Source: Spartobacteria bacterium
GTDB lineage: Bacteria > Verrucomicrobiota > Verrucomicrobiia > Chthoniobacterales > UBA10450
Direction of reading: 5' to 3'
Length of the DNA: 64,000 bases
Assembly: GCA_003134785.1 (NCBI GenBank)
Contig: PLCN01000003.1
Span: forward strand, 62,001 to 126,000
How positions within the stretch are numbered: position 1 is the stretch's first letter; every line of letters starts with the position of its first letter. The notes below the pieces were generated by a model. It searched no databases, was not told where the DNA came from, and saw nothing but the letters and a program-made list of their open reading frames with translations. Of this stretch, positions 54,913 through 63,878 are shown one piece after another. A program made the translations under genes and the position numbers.

Positions 54913-55014
54913 ATGAAATCGGAATCTGAAAGACTCGAAATAAATTCCCACAGCCCTGGGCGAGTGAGGCGGCGCGGCCGCGAGGTTATTTTGCCGGGAC
55001 CATCTGGCTCATGA
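54913..55014 (+). CDS. Possible 33-residue coupled ORF before hddA
   Basis: ATG 54913 opens a short frame of 33 codons, charged at both ends, whose TGA overlaps the ATG of hddA (ATGA). This lies in the 263-base gap between the methyltransferase and hddA, where no other gene is visible. No ribosome binding site is seen. It may be a leader that sets translation of the heptose operon, or chance. Confidence 0.25.
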   Translation: MKSESERLEINSHSPGRVRRRGREVILPGPSGS

Positions 55015-55991
55015 TCATCACGCGTTCTCCGTTGCGGATCTCGCTGGGCGGCGGAGGCACCGACCTTCCTTCCTATTATGCGACTCACGGCGGGTTCCTC
55101 ATCGCGGCCGCCATTGACAAGTATGTTTACATCAATGTCCACCGCCGTTTCGGCGATGGTTTTCTCCTCAAGTACTCCCAACTCGAGGAGGCAGCGACGA
55201 TTGACGAAATCAAGCATCCTATCATCCGGGAAGCGCTCAAGCTGGCTGGGATCCAGGAACGGAATTTGGAAATCACCAGCATGGCGGACATTCCAGCGGG
55301 CACGGGCTTAGGATCGTCGGGTAGCTTTACCACGGCGCTCTTGAAGGCCCTGCACGCCTTGCGGAAAAACCTGGTCCATCCGGCGGAACTCGCGGAGCAG
55401 GCGTGTGAGATCGAGTTGGAGAAACTCTTGGAACCAATCGGCAAGCAGGATCAATACATCGCCGCTTATGGTGGCATCACCTGTTTCCGGTTCATGCCCG
55501 ACGGACGCGTGGAAGCGTTCCCCCTGAAAATTTCGGAAGAGACGCTTTTCAACCTGGAAGACAATCTTCTCCTCTTCTTCACGGGTTACTCGCGTTCCGC
55601 TTCCAAGATTTTGAAAGAACAGGACGACAAGAGCAAAGGGTCCGACAAGGCCATGATCGAGAACCTGCATTTCGTGAAGGACCTGGGCCAGCAAAGCCAG
55701 CGCGCGCTGGAGAGCGACGACCTGCACGAGTTCGCGCGTTTGATGGATGTGCATTGGCAACGCAAGAAAGAGCGTTCCCAAAGCATGAGCAATTCGGACA
55801 TCAACGGATGGTATGAAGATGCGATGGCCAATGGCGCGCTCGGTGGCAAATTGATCGGCGCTGGTGGCGGAGGATTTCTCATGTTCTACACAACCAACAA
55901 AGCGCGCTTGCGCCACGCGATGCGCGAAAAAGGATTGACGGAAGTTCGCTTTCGCTTCGATTTCGAGGGGACCAAAATCCTTAATCAGTGA
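55011..55991 (+). CDS. hddA: D-glycero-alpha-D-manno-heptose-7-phosphate kinase (GHMP family)
   Basis: A 326-residue GHMP kinase. The words RSPLRISLGGGGTDLPSYY at the start, GLGSSGSFTTALLKAL (ATP-binding loop), ELEKLLEPIGKQDQYIAAYG and LIGAGGGGFLMFYT are characteristic of the HddA branch, which phosphorylates D-glycero-alpha-D-manno-heptose 7-phosphate at C1. In the order seen here it opens the GDP-heptose operon. ATG 55011 is the natural start. Overlaps with the next gene are four bases. Confidence 0.92.
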   Translation: MIITRSPLRISLGGGGTDLPSYYATHGGFLIAAAIDKYVYINVHRRFGDGFLLKYSQLEEAATIDEIKHPIIREALKLAGIQERNLEITSMADIPAGTGLGSSGSFTTALLKALHALRKNLVHPAELAEQACEIELEKLLEPIGKQDQYIAAYGGITCFRFMPDGRVEAFPLKISEETLFNLEDNLLLFFTGYSRSASKILKEQDDKSKGSDKAMIENLHFVKDLGQQSQRALESDDLHEFARLMDVHWQRKKERSQSMSNSDINGWYEDAMANGALGGKLIGAGGGGFLMFYTTNKARLRHAMREKGLTEVRFRFDFEGTKILNQ

Positions 55992-56734
55992 CCATGCCGC
56001 TCCAACCTAACGATCTCGCTGATTGGCCCGTCGCGATTCTCGCGGGGGGCATCGCCACTCGGCTGAGACCGGTGACTGACAAGCTCCCGAAAGCGCTTGT
56101 GCCGGTAGCGGGTGAACCGTTTCTCGCGCATCAATTGCGGTTGCTTCACTCTGCTGGGATTCGGCGCGTCGTCATTTGCGTCGGATATCTCGGCGAAATG
56201 ATCGAAGCCGAATTTCGGGACGGATCGCGTCTCGATCTGCGGATCACCTATTCGTTCGACGGACCCAGGTTGCTTGGCACTGGCGGCGCCTTGAAACAAG
56301 CGCTGCCCCTGCTCGGCGAGCGCTTTTTCGTTCTCTACGGCGACTCTTATTTGCCGATCGATTACCGCAGCGTGGCCCGTGCCTTCCTCGGGAGCGGCAA
56401 GCCGGCGCAAATGACCGTGTTCAAAAACGATGGCCGATGGGACACGAGCAATGTCTGGTTCGAAAAGGGTGAAATCCGCCTCTACGACAAGACCTCACGA
56501 ACCACTAAGATGCGCCATATCGATTATGGGCTCGGAGTTCTCAGCGACGAAGTGCTAAAGGAATGGCAGGCGACTGAGGCTTTCGAACTGGCGAGTCTTT
56601 ATCAAGAGCTCGTGGCTAAAAACCAGCTCGCCGGTTACGAAGTGACCGAACGGTTTTATGAAATTGGTTCGCCGGAGGGTTTGGCCGAACTCGATGATTT
56701 GCTGCGCCACCAACCGGCTCTATCCACGCCGTGA
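55988..56734 (+). CDS. hddC: D-glycero-alpha-D-manno-heptose-1-phosphate guanylyltransferase
   Basis: A 248-residue nucleotidyltransferase with the motif LAGGIATRLRPVTDKLPKAL, FLAHQLRLLHSAGI, LGTGGALKQALPLL, LYGDSYLPID (metal-binding Asp) and YEIGSPEGL near the end. In this operon context it is HddC, which makes GDP-D-glycero-alpha-D-manno-heptose. GTG 55988 overlaps the hddA stop by four bases; the ATG at 55994 is an alternative. The first codons hold the octamer CCTAACGA (56006). Confidence 0.88.
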   Translation: MTMPLQPNDLADWPVAILAGGIATRLRPVTDKLPKALVPVAGEPFLAHQLRLLHSAGIRRVVICVGYLGEMIEAEFRDGSRLDLRITYSFDGPRLLGTGGALKQALPLLGERFFVLYGDSYLPIDYRSVARAFLGSGKPAQMTVFKNDGRWDTSNVWFEKGEIRLYDKTSRTTKMRHIDYGLGVLSDEVLKEWQATEAFELASLYQELVAKNQLAGYEVTERFYEIGSPEGLAELDDLLRHQPALSTP

Positions 56735-57327
56735 CCTACTCCGAACAACACTTGCAGGAAACAGCGCGAATTGTTTCGCAACTCGATCCCGCTCTTTGTG
56801 AGAAGGCGGTCGATCTTCTCGCCGAGGTCCGAGCGCGCGGCGGTCGTCTTTTCATTTTGGGTGTAGGCGGCAGCGCGGCGAACGCGTCGCATGCGGTGAA
56901 CGACTTCCGAAAAATCGCCGGCCTCGAATGCTACGCGCCCACCGATAACGTCTCTGAGTTAACCGCGCGCACGAACGACGAAGGATGGAGCACCGTTTTT
57001 GCCGAATGGCTCAAAGGCAGCCGCTTGAACGAAAAAGACGCGCTGCTCATTCTCTCAGTTGGTGGCGGCAACGTGGAAAAGAATATCAGCCCGAATCTCG
57101 TGGCAGCCTTGCAACTGGCGAAGGAACGCGGCGCCAGCGTGCTCGGAATTGTCGGACGCGATGGCGGCTACACCGCGCAGGTGGCGGACGTAACCATTCT
57201 TATTCCGACCGTCAATCCGGATAACACGACGCCGCACGCCGAAGCGTTTCAAGCCGTCGTCTGGCACCTCTTCGTTAGTCATCCGAAGCTCAAGGTGGCG
57301 CAGACAAAATGGGAAAGCACCAAGTAG
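56731..57327 (+). CDS. gmhA: Sedoheptulose-7-phosphate isomerase (SIS domain)
   Basis: A 198-residue SIS-domain sugar isomerase. The words LGVGGSAANASHAVNDFRK, NVSELTARTNDEGW, LILSVGGGN and NPDNTTPHAEAFQAVVWH match GmhA, which converts sedoheptulose 7-phosphate to D-glycero-D-manno-heptose 7-phosphate. It is in the middle of the heptose operon, after hddC and before gmhB. GTG 56731 overlaps the previous stop; the gene overlaps gmhB by 19 bases. Confidence 0.9.
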   Translation: MTYSEQHLQETARIVSQLDPALCEKAVDLLAEVRARGGRLFILGVGGSAANASHAVNDFRKIAGLECYAPTDNVSELTARTNDEGWSTVFAEWLKGSRLNEKDALLILSVGGGNVEKNISPNLVAALQLAKERGASVLGIVGRDGGYTAQVADVTILIPTVNPDNTTPHAEAFQAVVWHLFVSHPKLKVAQTKWESTK

Positions 57328-57908
57328 AGCAGCGCGCGGTTTTCCTCGATCGCGACGGAGTGCTCAATCGCCCAGTCGTGCACGACGGTCGTCCTTATCC
57401 ACCCTCCAGCGTCGCCGATTTCCAACTGTATGACGAAGTCGCCGAAGGATGCGCCCGGTTGAAGGCTGCGGGATTTCTGCTCGTCGTAGTGACGAATCAA
57501 CCGGACGTCGGCCGCGGAACGCAAACACGCGCGCAGGTCGATGAGATACATACGAAACTCTTATCGGTCCTGCCCATGCTTGATCGGATCGAAGTCTGTT
57601 TCCATGCCGGTCGTGAAGAGGGCGAACCGTGCGCGTGCCGAAAACCGGCGCCGGGAATGCTTCTCGCCGCTGCCGCCGCGCTGCGGATCGATCTTCACCG
57701 CAGTTACCTAATCGGCGACCGGTGGCGCGACATCGATTGCGCCCGCGCCGCGGGGTGCGCCGCGATCTTTATCGATCACGGCTATTGCGAGCCGCTGCGG
57801 GAAACGCCGGACGCGGTCGTGGCGGAATTTGCCGACGCCGTTGAGCTGATCCTGCAGGCCAGCCCTTGCCAGCAATCGCCCTCGCCGGTTAACGTGCCTT
57901 CGAGATGA
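57309..57908 (+). CDS. gmhB: D-glycero-D-manno-heptose bisphosphate phosphatase (HAD family)
   Basis: A 199-residue HAD phosphatase with VFLDRDGVLNRPV (catalytic DxD), VVTNQPDVGRG, CACRKPAPGML (a Cys-rich zinc loop and the Lys) and YLIGDRWRDIDCARAAG. GmhB removes the C7 phosphate of the heptose bisphosphate, between the HddA and HddC steps. ATG 57309 is inside the end of gmhA; its stop overlaps the transaldolase start (ATGA). Confidence 0.9.
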   Translation: MGKHQVEQRAVFLDRDGVLNRPVVHDGRPYPPSSVADFQLYDEVAEGCARLKAAGFLLVVVTNQPDVGRGTQTRAQVDEIHTKLLSVLPMLDRIEVCFHAGREEGEPCACRKPAPGMLLAAAAALRIDLHRSYLIGDRWRDIDCARAAGCAAIFIDHGYCEPLRETPDAVVAEFADAVELILQASPCQQSPSPVNVPSR

Positions 57909-58630
57909 GTGAGAAAACGCTGCTCGACCTGCCGATCAAAATTTTCGCGGACGGAGCTGACCGTGAAGGCATCGCCGCCCTTTACCAGAAGTCTTTTATT
58001 CGTGGCCTAACGACCAACCCGACGTTGATGCGAAAGGTCGGAATCACCGACTACGCCGTCTTTGCCAAACAAATCCTGGAGGTGGTCAAGGACAAGCCGA
58101 TCTCGTTCGAGGTCTTCTCGGACGAATTCCCTGAGATGCGCCGCCAGGCCCGCACCATCAGTCAGTGGCAGAAGAATGTTTACGTGAAGATTCCCATCAC
58201 CAACACCCGCGGGGATTCCGCGGTTCCATTAATCAAAGAGCTGGCCGCTGAAGGCGTTCAACTCAACGTCACGGCCGTGCTGACCAAAGCCCAGGTCGCG
58301 GCCGTGGCCGATGTCTTGTCGCCGGAAGTTCCCGCCGTGGTTTCAGTTTTCGCCGGTCGTATCGCCGACACCGGAGTGGATCCGATCCCAGTGATGAAAG
58401 AATCGCTTACGCTGCTCAGCGGCTTGCCGTCGGCGGAGCTTCTTTGGGCGAGTGTGCGGGAGGTCCTCAATATTTTCCAGGCGGCCGCGTGTGGCTGCCA
58501 TATCGTGACCGTGCCGCACGATATTCTCGCGAAAGTCATCAAGCTGGGAGGAATGGAATTGGGTGCGCTGTCGCTCGATACCGTCCGCATGTTTCGCGAC
58601 GACGCGGTGGCAGCCGGTTTCAGTCTGTAG
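57905..58630 (+). CDS. Transaldolase family protein in the heptose operon
   Basis: A 241-residue transaldolase of the short (TalC/subfamily 3) type. The key words are RGLTTNPTLM, FEVFSDEFPEM, WQKNVYVKIPI with the Schiff-base Lys, GVQLNVTAVLT and SVFAGRIADTGVDP. Transaldolase makes or uses sedoheptulose 7-phosphate, the first substrate of this pathway, so its place behind gmhB suggests a role in setting the precursor supply. It is the fifth gene of an operon with overlapping start and stop codons. The exact reaction is not certain. Confidence 0.85.
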   Translation: MSEKTLLDLPIKIFADGADREGIAALYQKSFIRGLTTNPTLMRKVGITDYAVFAKQILEVVKDKPISFEVFSDEFPEMRRQARTISQWQKNVYVKIPITNTRGDSAVPLIKELAAEGVQLNVTAVLTKAQVAAVADVLSPEVPAVVSVFAGRIADTGVDPIPVMKESLTLLSGLPSAELLWASVREVLNIFQAAACGCHIVTVPHDILAKVIKLGGMELGALSLDTVRMFRDDAVAAGFSL

Positions 58631-58656
58631 AATGCCTCCGGGAATTACGCGCGCTT

Positions 58657-61092
58657 GTGCCTGATAAGGAGGATCACTTTCGGGACTTGGACGCGGAGCT
58701 GGATCAGCTTCGAAGTGCGCTCATCGAATTGCGCCAGTTGATGGCGGCGCACAGTGCGCGCGACCCATCTTTGCCGGCTGCGCTCGAAGCGGCGAACAAA
58801 CAACTGCATTCGATCAAAACCCACGTTCGCCGTCTCGAAACGGAGCGCGCGGCCCTGGAGGCGCGTCTCATCCGCGCAGTGCGGGAGACTTGGGACCAAA
58901 AAGCTCGGCGAGCGGAAGCAACTGCGCGTCTCCAACGCAGTGAAAATTTGCTCGAACGGATTGAGCGATCCCTGGCTTGGAAGGCGGTCAAGCCGTTTTG
59001 GAAGCTCCTCCACCGATCTCGAAAATCCGCGGCCTCCGAGTTCTCCGACGACCTCGCGTATGAGCTCGATCTCCCGACTGAATGGGAAACGAACCGCGAC
59101 GTTCTCCTCATCAAGGGCTGGTGTTTTTCGCGCAGCGGGAAACAACTTGCCGGCGTCCGCGCCAAGGTGGGAAGGAAAGGGCGCCTTGCGCGTTACGGTC
59201 TGGAGCGGCCGGAATTGATTCGTTCCCTTCGCGATTCGCCCATCGCTCGTCACAGCGGTTTCACCGTCGAAATCCGAGTACCTCCCGGTAAATCCATCGT
59301 CCGCCTCGAAGCGATCGAGCAAGGATCGGACTGGCAGCCGTTTTTCGAACACGAGTTGGAGGGACGAGGAAAAGGGACCGAACCCGATGAGGAATCCGCC
59401 GGCGACGCCTGGAGGCGGGAGGTCGAGGCAAGAGAGCAGCTTCCGAGATTGGGATCTCTGTCCGCGGATAAGGCGTTCGACCGGCTGAAGCCTCTTTTCG
59501 AGCGGCACGCCGCGCAGGTTACGGAACAGGAAACGCCGCTCTTCAGTGTGCTGACTCCGACCTACGATACGAAACCGGAATGGCTGGCCGAAGCAGCGAT
59601 CACCCTGCTCAATCAATCATTCACCAATTGGGAATGGTGCATCGTCGACGATGGCTCACAGAATCGGCAGACGAGGAAAATTCTCGAACATTTGAGCCAC
59701 GCCGACCCCCGGGTTCGGGTCAAGTTCGCCGCGAACGGCGGCATCAGCGCGGCGACCAACCAGGCCCTCGATCTCGCCCAGGGCGATTACGTTTGCCTTT
59801 TGGATCATGACGACCTGCTCCACTGGTCGGCGCTGGAGTCAATGGCCGAAAAATTACGCGAAGGTTACGACGCCGTTTATTCCGACGAGGACAAGCTGGA
59901 TCACGCGACCGGTGAGTTGGTCGAGCCTTTCTTCAAACCGGAGTGGTCGCCGGAATATTTCCGGGGCGTTATGTATGTCGGCCATCTTCTCTGTGTGCAA
60001 CGCGAGATCGCAAACCGGACGCGATTCGATTCTGCGTTCGACGGTGTTCAGGACTTCGAGTTCATGCTGCGGGTGAGTGAAACGGGGGCAAATATCGGCC
60101 ACATCCCGCGAGTGCTTTATCATTGGCGCAAAACACCGGGCAGCATCGCGGATGCGAGCGACGCCAAGCCGCAAATCGGCGCGCTTCAGCAAAATGCGGT
60201 GAACGCGCACCTCGGCCGCCTCGGGTTTCCCGCGCGCGCTGAACAGTCGGATCTTCCGCACCGGCTCAAAATCCTCCCCCTCGCGCGGAGCCAGTTCCCG
60301 TCCATCAGCATTATCATTCCGACGAAAGACGTGGCGGAGATGCTTGAGCGCTGTCTGAAGAGTGTCTTTGCGAAGACGTCGTATCCGAATTTTGAAGTGG
60401 TTCTCATCGACAACGAGACGACGAACGAACGCGCGCTCGAGCTCATGCAAGAATTCCCGGTCCGCCAGATCGAGTTTCCCAACCCATTCAATTTCTCGCG
60501 CGCTAACAATCAGGGAGCGATCGCGGCCAACGGCGATTTTTTCGTCTTCCTGAACAACGACACGGAAATCGTAACCGAAGACTGGCTCCAGCATTTGCTC
60601 TATCATGCGGAGCAGCCCGATGTGGGGGCAGTGGGAGCGTTGCTCATCTATGAAGATCGGACCGTGCAACACGCGGGCGTCGCGCTTGGCATGCGAGGCA
60701 CGGCCGATCACACCATGCGCGGATTTCCCGTCGACGTGGATGGTTATGCCGGCAGTCTGGCCTGCGCTCGCGAGGTCTCAGCCGTCACGGGGGCGTGCCT
60801 GATGATTCGCAAATCGCTCTTCGCTGAAACGGGCGGCTTCAACGAACATTTTTTCACCGCTTACCAGGACGTCGATCTTTGCCTGCGCTTGCGGGAGCGG
60901 AAGTTGCGTTTGATCTGCACACCCCGGGCGCTGGTCGTTCACCACGAGTCTGTCTCACGCCGAAATTATTACGACATGATCGACCGAATGCTTTTGCTCG
61001 ATCGATGGGAACGCGTGATCGAGCGCGGCGATCCTTATTACAACCCGAATCTCAACCTCGAACGCGGCGATTACAGCCGTCGCACCGCGTGA
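58657..61092 (+). CDS. Large two-domain glycosyltransferase (two GT2 domains) with N-terminal coiled coil
   Basis: About 811 residues. Residues about 1-110 form a coiled coil with many charged heptads. Residues about 135-250 are a beta-rich module (VLLIKGWCFSRSGKQLAGVR) of the type seen at the end of polysaccharide enzymes. Then come two GT-A domains: the first with VLTPTYDTKPEWLAEA, IVDDGSQNRQT and CLLDHDDLLHW; the second with IIIPTKDVAEMLERC, LIDNETTNERA and FVFLNNDTEIVTEDWL. A closing region has AYQDVDLCLRLRERKLRL. Such proteins elongate O-antigen or glycan chains. GTG 58657 is the first likely start after the transaldolase stop. Its stop overlaps the next start. Confidence 0.85.
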   Translation: MPDKEDHFRDLDAELDQLRSALIELRQLMAAHSARDPSLPAALEAANKQLHSIKTHVRRLETERAALEARLIRAVRETWDQKARRAEATARLQRSENLLERIERSLAWKAVKPFWKLLHRSRKSAASEFSDDLAYELDLPTEWETNRDVLLIKGWCFSRSGKQLAGVRAKVGRKGRLARYGLERPELIRSLRDSPIARHSGFTVEIRVPPGKSIVRLEAIEQGSDWQPFFEHELEGRGKGTEPDEESAGDAWRREVEAREQLPRLGSLSADKAFDRLKPLFERHAAQVTEQETPLFSVLTPTYDTKPEWLAEAAITLLNQSFTNWEWCIVDDGSQNRQTRKILEHLSHADPRVRVKFAANGGISAATNQALDLAQGDYVCLLDHDDLLHWSALESMAEKLREGYDAVYSDEDKLDHATGELVEPFFKPEWSPEYFRGVMYVGHLLCVQREIANRTRFDSAFDGVQDFEFMLRVSETGANIGHIPRVLYHWRKTPGSIADASDAKPQIGALQQNAVNAHLGRLGFPARAEQSDLPHRLKILPLARSQFPSISIIIPTKDVAEMLERCLKSVFAKTSYPNFEVVLIDNETTNERALELMQEFPVRQIEFPNPFNFSRANNQGAIAANGDFFVFLNNDTEIVTEDWLQHLLYHAEQPDVGAVGALLIYEDRTVQHAGVALGMRGTADHTMRGFPVDVDGYAGSLACAREVSAVTGACLMIRKSLFAETGGFNEHFFTAYQDVDLCLRLRERKLRLICTPRALVVHHESVSRRNYYDMIDRMLLLDRWERVIERGDPYYNPNLNLERGDYSRRTA

Positions 61093-62282
61093 GCAACATC
61101 CTCTTCGTTCTCTACCACGACTTCAGCGCCAACAGCGCCGTGCACGTGCACAACTTTGCGAACCAGCTTGCCCGCTCCGGACACAACGTGGCGGTCGCGA
61201 TCCCGCTGGGCGAAAACATCGGCTCAGCTCTCGGGGAGCAACGCTACGTTTCCTGCCTCTACCCCGAGGTGGACGGAAGCTGGACGCGCCTTTTTTCAAA
61301 TGGCCTTCCGCCCGACGTGCTCCACGCATGGACGCCGCGAGAAAATGTGCGCCTCTTCTGCGAGAAGGTGCGCGCCTTGTGTTCCGCGCTCCTTTTTATT
61401 CATTTGGAAGACAACGAAGAGTTGATCCTGGAAGCGAATCTGGGAAGACCATTCGCCGAACTCGAGCGGTCGAGAACGCTTAAACTGCCGGGGAATCTCG
61501 CGCATCCTCGCCATTATCGCCGCTTCATCGCGGAAGCCGATGGCGTAACCATGATCATGGATCGGCTGGAAAAATTTGTGCCGGCGAATATTCCCAGGAT
61601 CACACTCTGGCCGGCGGCGGACACACAACTTTTTTTCCCTCGTGAGAAGGACGAAACATTTCTCGCGAGTCTCGGTGTGCCGAGGCAGAATATCGTCCTC
61701 TGCTACACCGGCAATGTCCACTCAGCTAATGCGCGGGAGGTGCGCAGCCTTTATCTCGCCGCGGCCATTCTGTCCCGCGAAGGAATTCCCGCCACGCTCG
61801 TTCGCGCCGGGAAGGACTATTGTCCTTTTCTCGGGCCGGATGAAAAATGGGCGCGCGAAGTTTCAGTCGATCTTGGCTATGTGAAACACGTCGACATTCC
61901 GCGCGTTCTCGGCCTCGCGGATTTTCTGGTGCAGCCCGGCGCCGACGATGCCTTCAACGAGTATCGGCTGCCGGCGAAGCTCCCGGAATTTTTCGCTATG
62001 GGGCGTCCCGTTCTTCTGCCGCTGACAAATGTCGGACGCTTCGTTCGCCATGGAGAGGAGGCCTGGGTCTTGCCGAAGATGGACGCGCTGGGCATCGTGG
62101 AGACGTTGAAAATGTTCCGCGCCAACGAGGAGTTAGTGAAGCGACTTTCTACGGGCGCTCTTGCTTTTTGCGAGGAGCATTTTAATTGGAACAAGAACGC
62201 CGGGAGGCTCGAACGCTTCTACGAGCAAATCCGCGTCCTACAACTCCAGCAACCGAGTGGCAAACCCCCGACGTTTTCTTAA
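61089..62282 (+). CDS. Glycosyltransferase family 4-like protein
   Basis: A 397-residue GT-B-type enzyme. The N-terminal NILFVLYHDFSANSAVHVHN and FANQLARSGHNVAVAIP belong to the acceptor-binding half; the donor half shows NIVLCYTGNVHSANAREV, DYCPFLGPDEKW, VLGLADFLVQPGAD and EYRLPAKLPEFFAMGRPVL, where GT4 enzymes bind the nucleotide sugar and the E(x7)E motif is placed. GTG 61089 overlaps the TGA of the previous gene. It is likely to use GDP-heptose or a similar donor, but this is only an inference. Confidence 0.85.
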   Translation: MSNILFVLYHDFSANSAVHVHNFANQLARSGHNVAVAIPLGENIGSALGEQRYVSCLYPEVDGSWTRLFSNGLPPDVLHAWTPRENVRLFCEKVRALCSALLFIHLEDNEELILEANLGRPFAELERSRTLKLPGNLAHPRHYRRFIAEADGVTMIMDRLEKFVPANIPRITLWPAADTQLFFPREKDETFLASLGVPRQNIVLCYTGNVHSANAREVRSLYLAAAILSREGIPATLVRAGKDYCPFLGPDEKWAREVSVDLGYVKHVDIPRVLGLADFLVQPGADDAFNEYRLPAKLPEFFAMGRPVLLPLTNVGRFVRHGEEAWVLPKMDALGIVETLKMFRANEELVKRLSTGALAFCEEHFNWNKNAGRLERFYEQIRVLQLQQPSGKPPTFS

Positions 62283-62289
62283 TGAACCC

Positions 62290-63063
62290 GTGACCGCGAC
62301 CGCGGCGGAAATCGTCACGCGCTATCGCTCGGCAAATCGGGAGCCGGAAACGAGCTACGCCACGGTGCGCGATTATTGCGAAAGCGTGGATCATCTGCCG
62401 CAGATCACTGGCCTGGATGGGGATTTGAAAAACGTGCAGCGTCCGTGGGCGGTGAAAGCCCTGCTTCGCTCCGTGCCGCCCCCTGCTCGCCTTCTCGAAA
62501 TTGGCGGCGGCGAACCGATCGTCAGCGGATTCCTGAACGAACTTGGTTACGACGTCACGCTGATCGATCCCTACGACGGCTTTGGAAACGGGCCGACGGA
62601 ATATGAAATCTACGCCGAAGCGTTTCCGAATGTGAAAATCGTCCGCGGATATCTCGAGCCGCAGATGCAAGCTTTCGCGCCTGGCTCGTTCAACGCGATT
62701 TTTTCTGTCTCCGTTCTCGAGCACCTCCCTTTGGAAGCGGCGACCGGTGTCTTTCGGGCGATCCGGGAATTTCTCGCGCCGGGCGGCGCGTCGATTCATT
62801 GCTTCGATTTCGTGCTGCAAGGCATCGCCGAGGAGTACGACCTAACGAGCGCTCGTCATCTTCTGGCCCAACAGGCTCAATTGCAGAATCATCCGGGCGA
62901 AACGGGCTTCGATGAATTGTTGGATCGACTAAAAACGGACGTCGAAACTTTCTTCCTTTCGCCGCAGGGTCACCACCATTGGCGCGGCGGATTGCCTTAC
63001 GAGAAATTTCCGTTTCGAAAGGTCGTGTCTCTCCAATCGATCGCGTTTCGGCCCCGACGCTGA
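62290..63063 (+). CDS. SAM-dependent methyltransferase at the end of the heptose/glycan operon
   Basis: A 257-residue class I methyltransferase: LLEIGGGEPIVSGFL (motif I variant), LIDPYDGFGNG (motif II), FNAIFSVSVLEHLPLEAA and FLAPGGASIHCFDFVL. It begins seven bases after the glycosyltransferase stop. The start is a GTG at 62290, inferred from the frame, since the ATG at 62282 is out of frame. It may methylate a terminal sugar. The 120 bases after it, up to sdhC, hold no gene. Confidence 0.75.
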   Translation: MTATAAEIVTRYRSANREPETSYATVRDYCESVDHLPQITGLDGDLKNVQRPWAVKALLRSVPPPARLLEIGGGEPIVSGFLNELGYDVTLIDPYDGFGNGPTEYEIYAEAFPNVKIVRGYLEPQMQAFAPGSFNAIFSVSVLEHLPLEAATGVFRAIREFLAPGGASIHCFDFVLQGIAEEYDLTSARHLLAQQAQLQNHPGETGFDELLDRLKTDVETFFLSPQGHHHWRGGLPYEKFPFRKVVSLQSIAFRPRR

Positions 63064-63182
63064 AGCACTCGGCTCGACAGAGCCGTCGCTGCATGCCACA
63101 ACCGCCCTGGAAGCTTGACAGTCCTAGGCCGACTTCTAATTTCAGCTATTGAGCGGCCGCGCGCCGGATTCTTGCCAAAAAT

Positions 63183-63878
63183 GTGACCGCGTTTTCTTCA
63201 TTTTATCGCTCGTCCGTGGGCAAAAAAATGATCGTGGCCGTCACCGGCGTCGTGTTGATCGCTTTCGTGGTCGGACACCTCCTCGGAAATTTGCAGATTT
63301 TTCTCGGGCCCGACTGGGTGAACAGCTACGCGGAACATCTTCGCGCTCTCGGTCCCCTGCTCTGGGCCATCAGGGCTTTTCTTCTCGTGAGCGTTCTCTT
63401 GCACATCTTCTACACCATCAGTCTGGCGATCGAGAATCGCCGCGCGCGGCCGGTGCAGTACGAAAGAAAAGACAACGTCAAAGCGACCTTTGCCTCGCGT
63501 TACATGGCGATGAGCGGACTGATCGTCCTGGCTTTTATTCTTTATCACCTGGCGCACTTTACCGTCCGCGTCACGGACCCCCGGTTCCTGCTGCTCAAGG
63601 CCGATCCGCTCAATCGCTACGACGTTTATTCCATGATGGTCTACGGTTTTCAGAACATTTTCGTCTCGGCCTTTTACATTATCGGAATGTTTTTGCTGGC
63701 GCTCCACTTGAGCCACGGGACTTCAAGTTTCTTCCAATCGTTAGGCCTGAACGATAAGAAGCTGACGCCGCGACTTGCGCTGGCGGGCCGCATCTTTGCG
63801 TGGTTAATCTTTGTCGGTTACACCTCGATTCCCATCGCTGTCCTGTTTCATCTCGTGAAACCGGCGCAAGAATTATGA
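63183..63878 (+). CDS. sdhC: Succinate dehydrogenase cytochrome b subunit
   Basis: A 231-residue five-helix membrane protein of the b558 type (as in Bacteroidetes, Chlamydiae and Verrucomicrobia). Its words: [31 protein letters not shown] with the first His ligand, [20 protein letters not shown] and [18 protein letters not shown] with further heme His residues. It anchors the flavoprotein and iron-sulphur subunits and passes electrons to quinone. The GTG at 63183 is the start. The next gene overlaps it (ATGA). Confidence 0.93.
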   Translation: MTAFSSFYRSSVGKKMIVAVTGVVLIAFVVGHLLGNLQIFLGPDWVNSYAEHLRALGPLLWAIRAFLLVSVLLHIFYTISLAIENRRARPVQYERKDNVKATFASRYMAMSGLIVLAFILYHLAHFTVRVTDPRFLLLKADPLNRYDVYSMMVYGFQNIFVSAFYIIGMFLLALHLSHGTSSFFQSLGLNDKKLTPRLALAGRIFAWLIFVGYTSIPIAVLFHLVKPAQEL

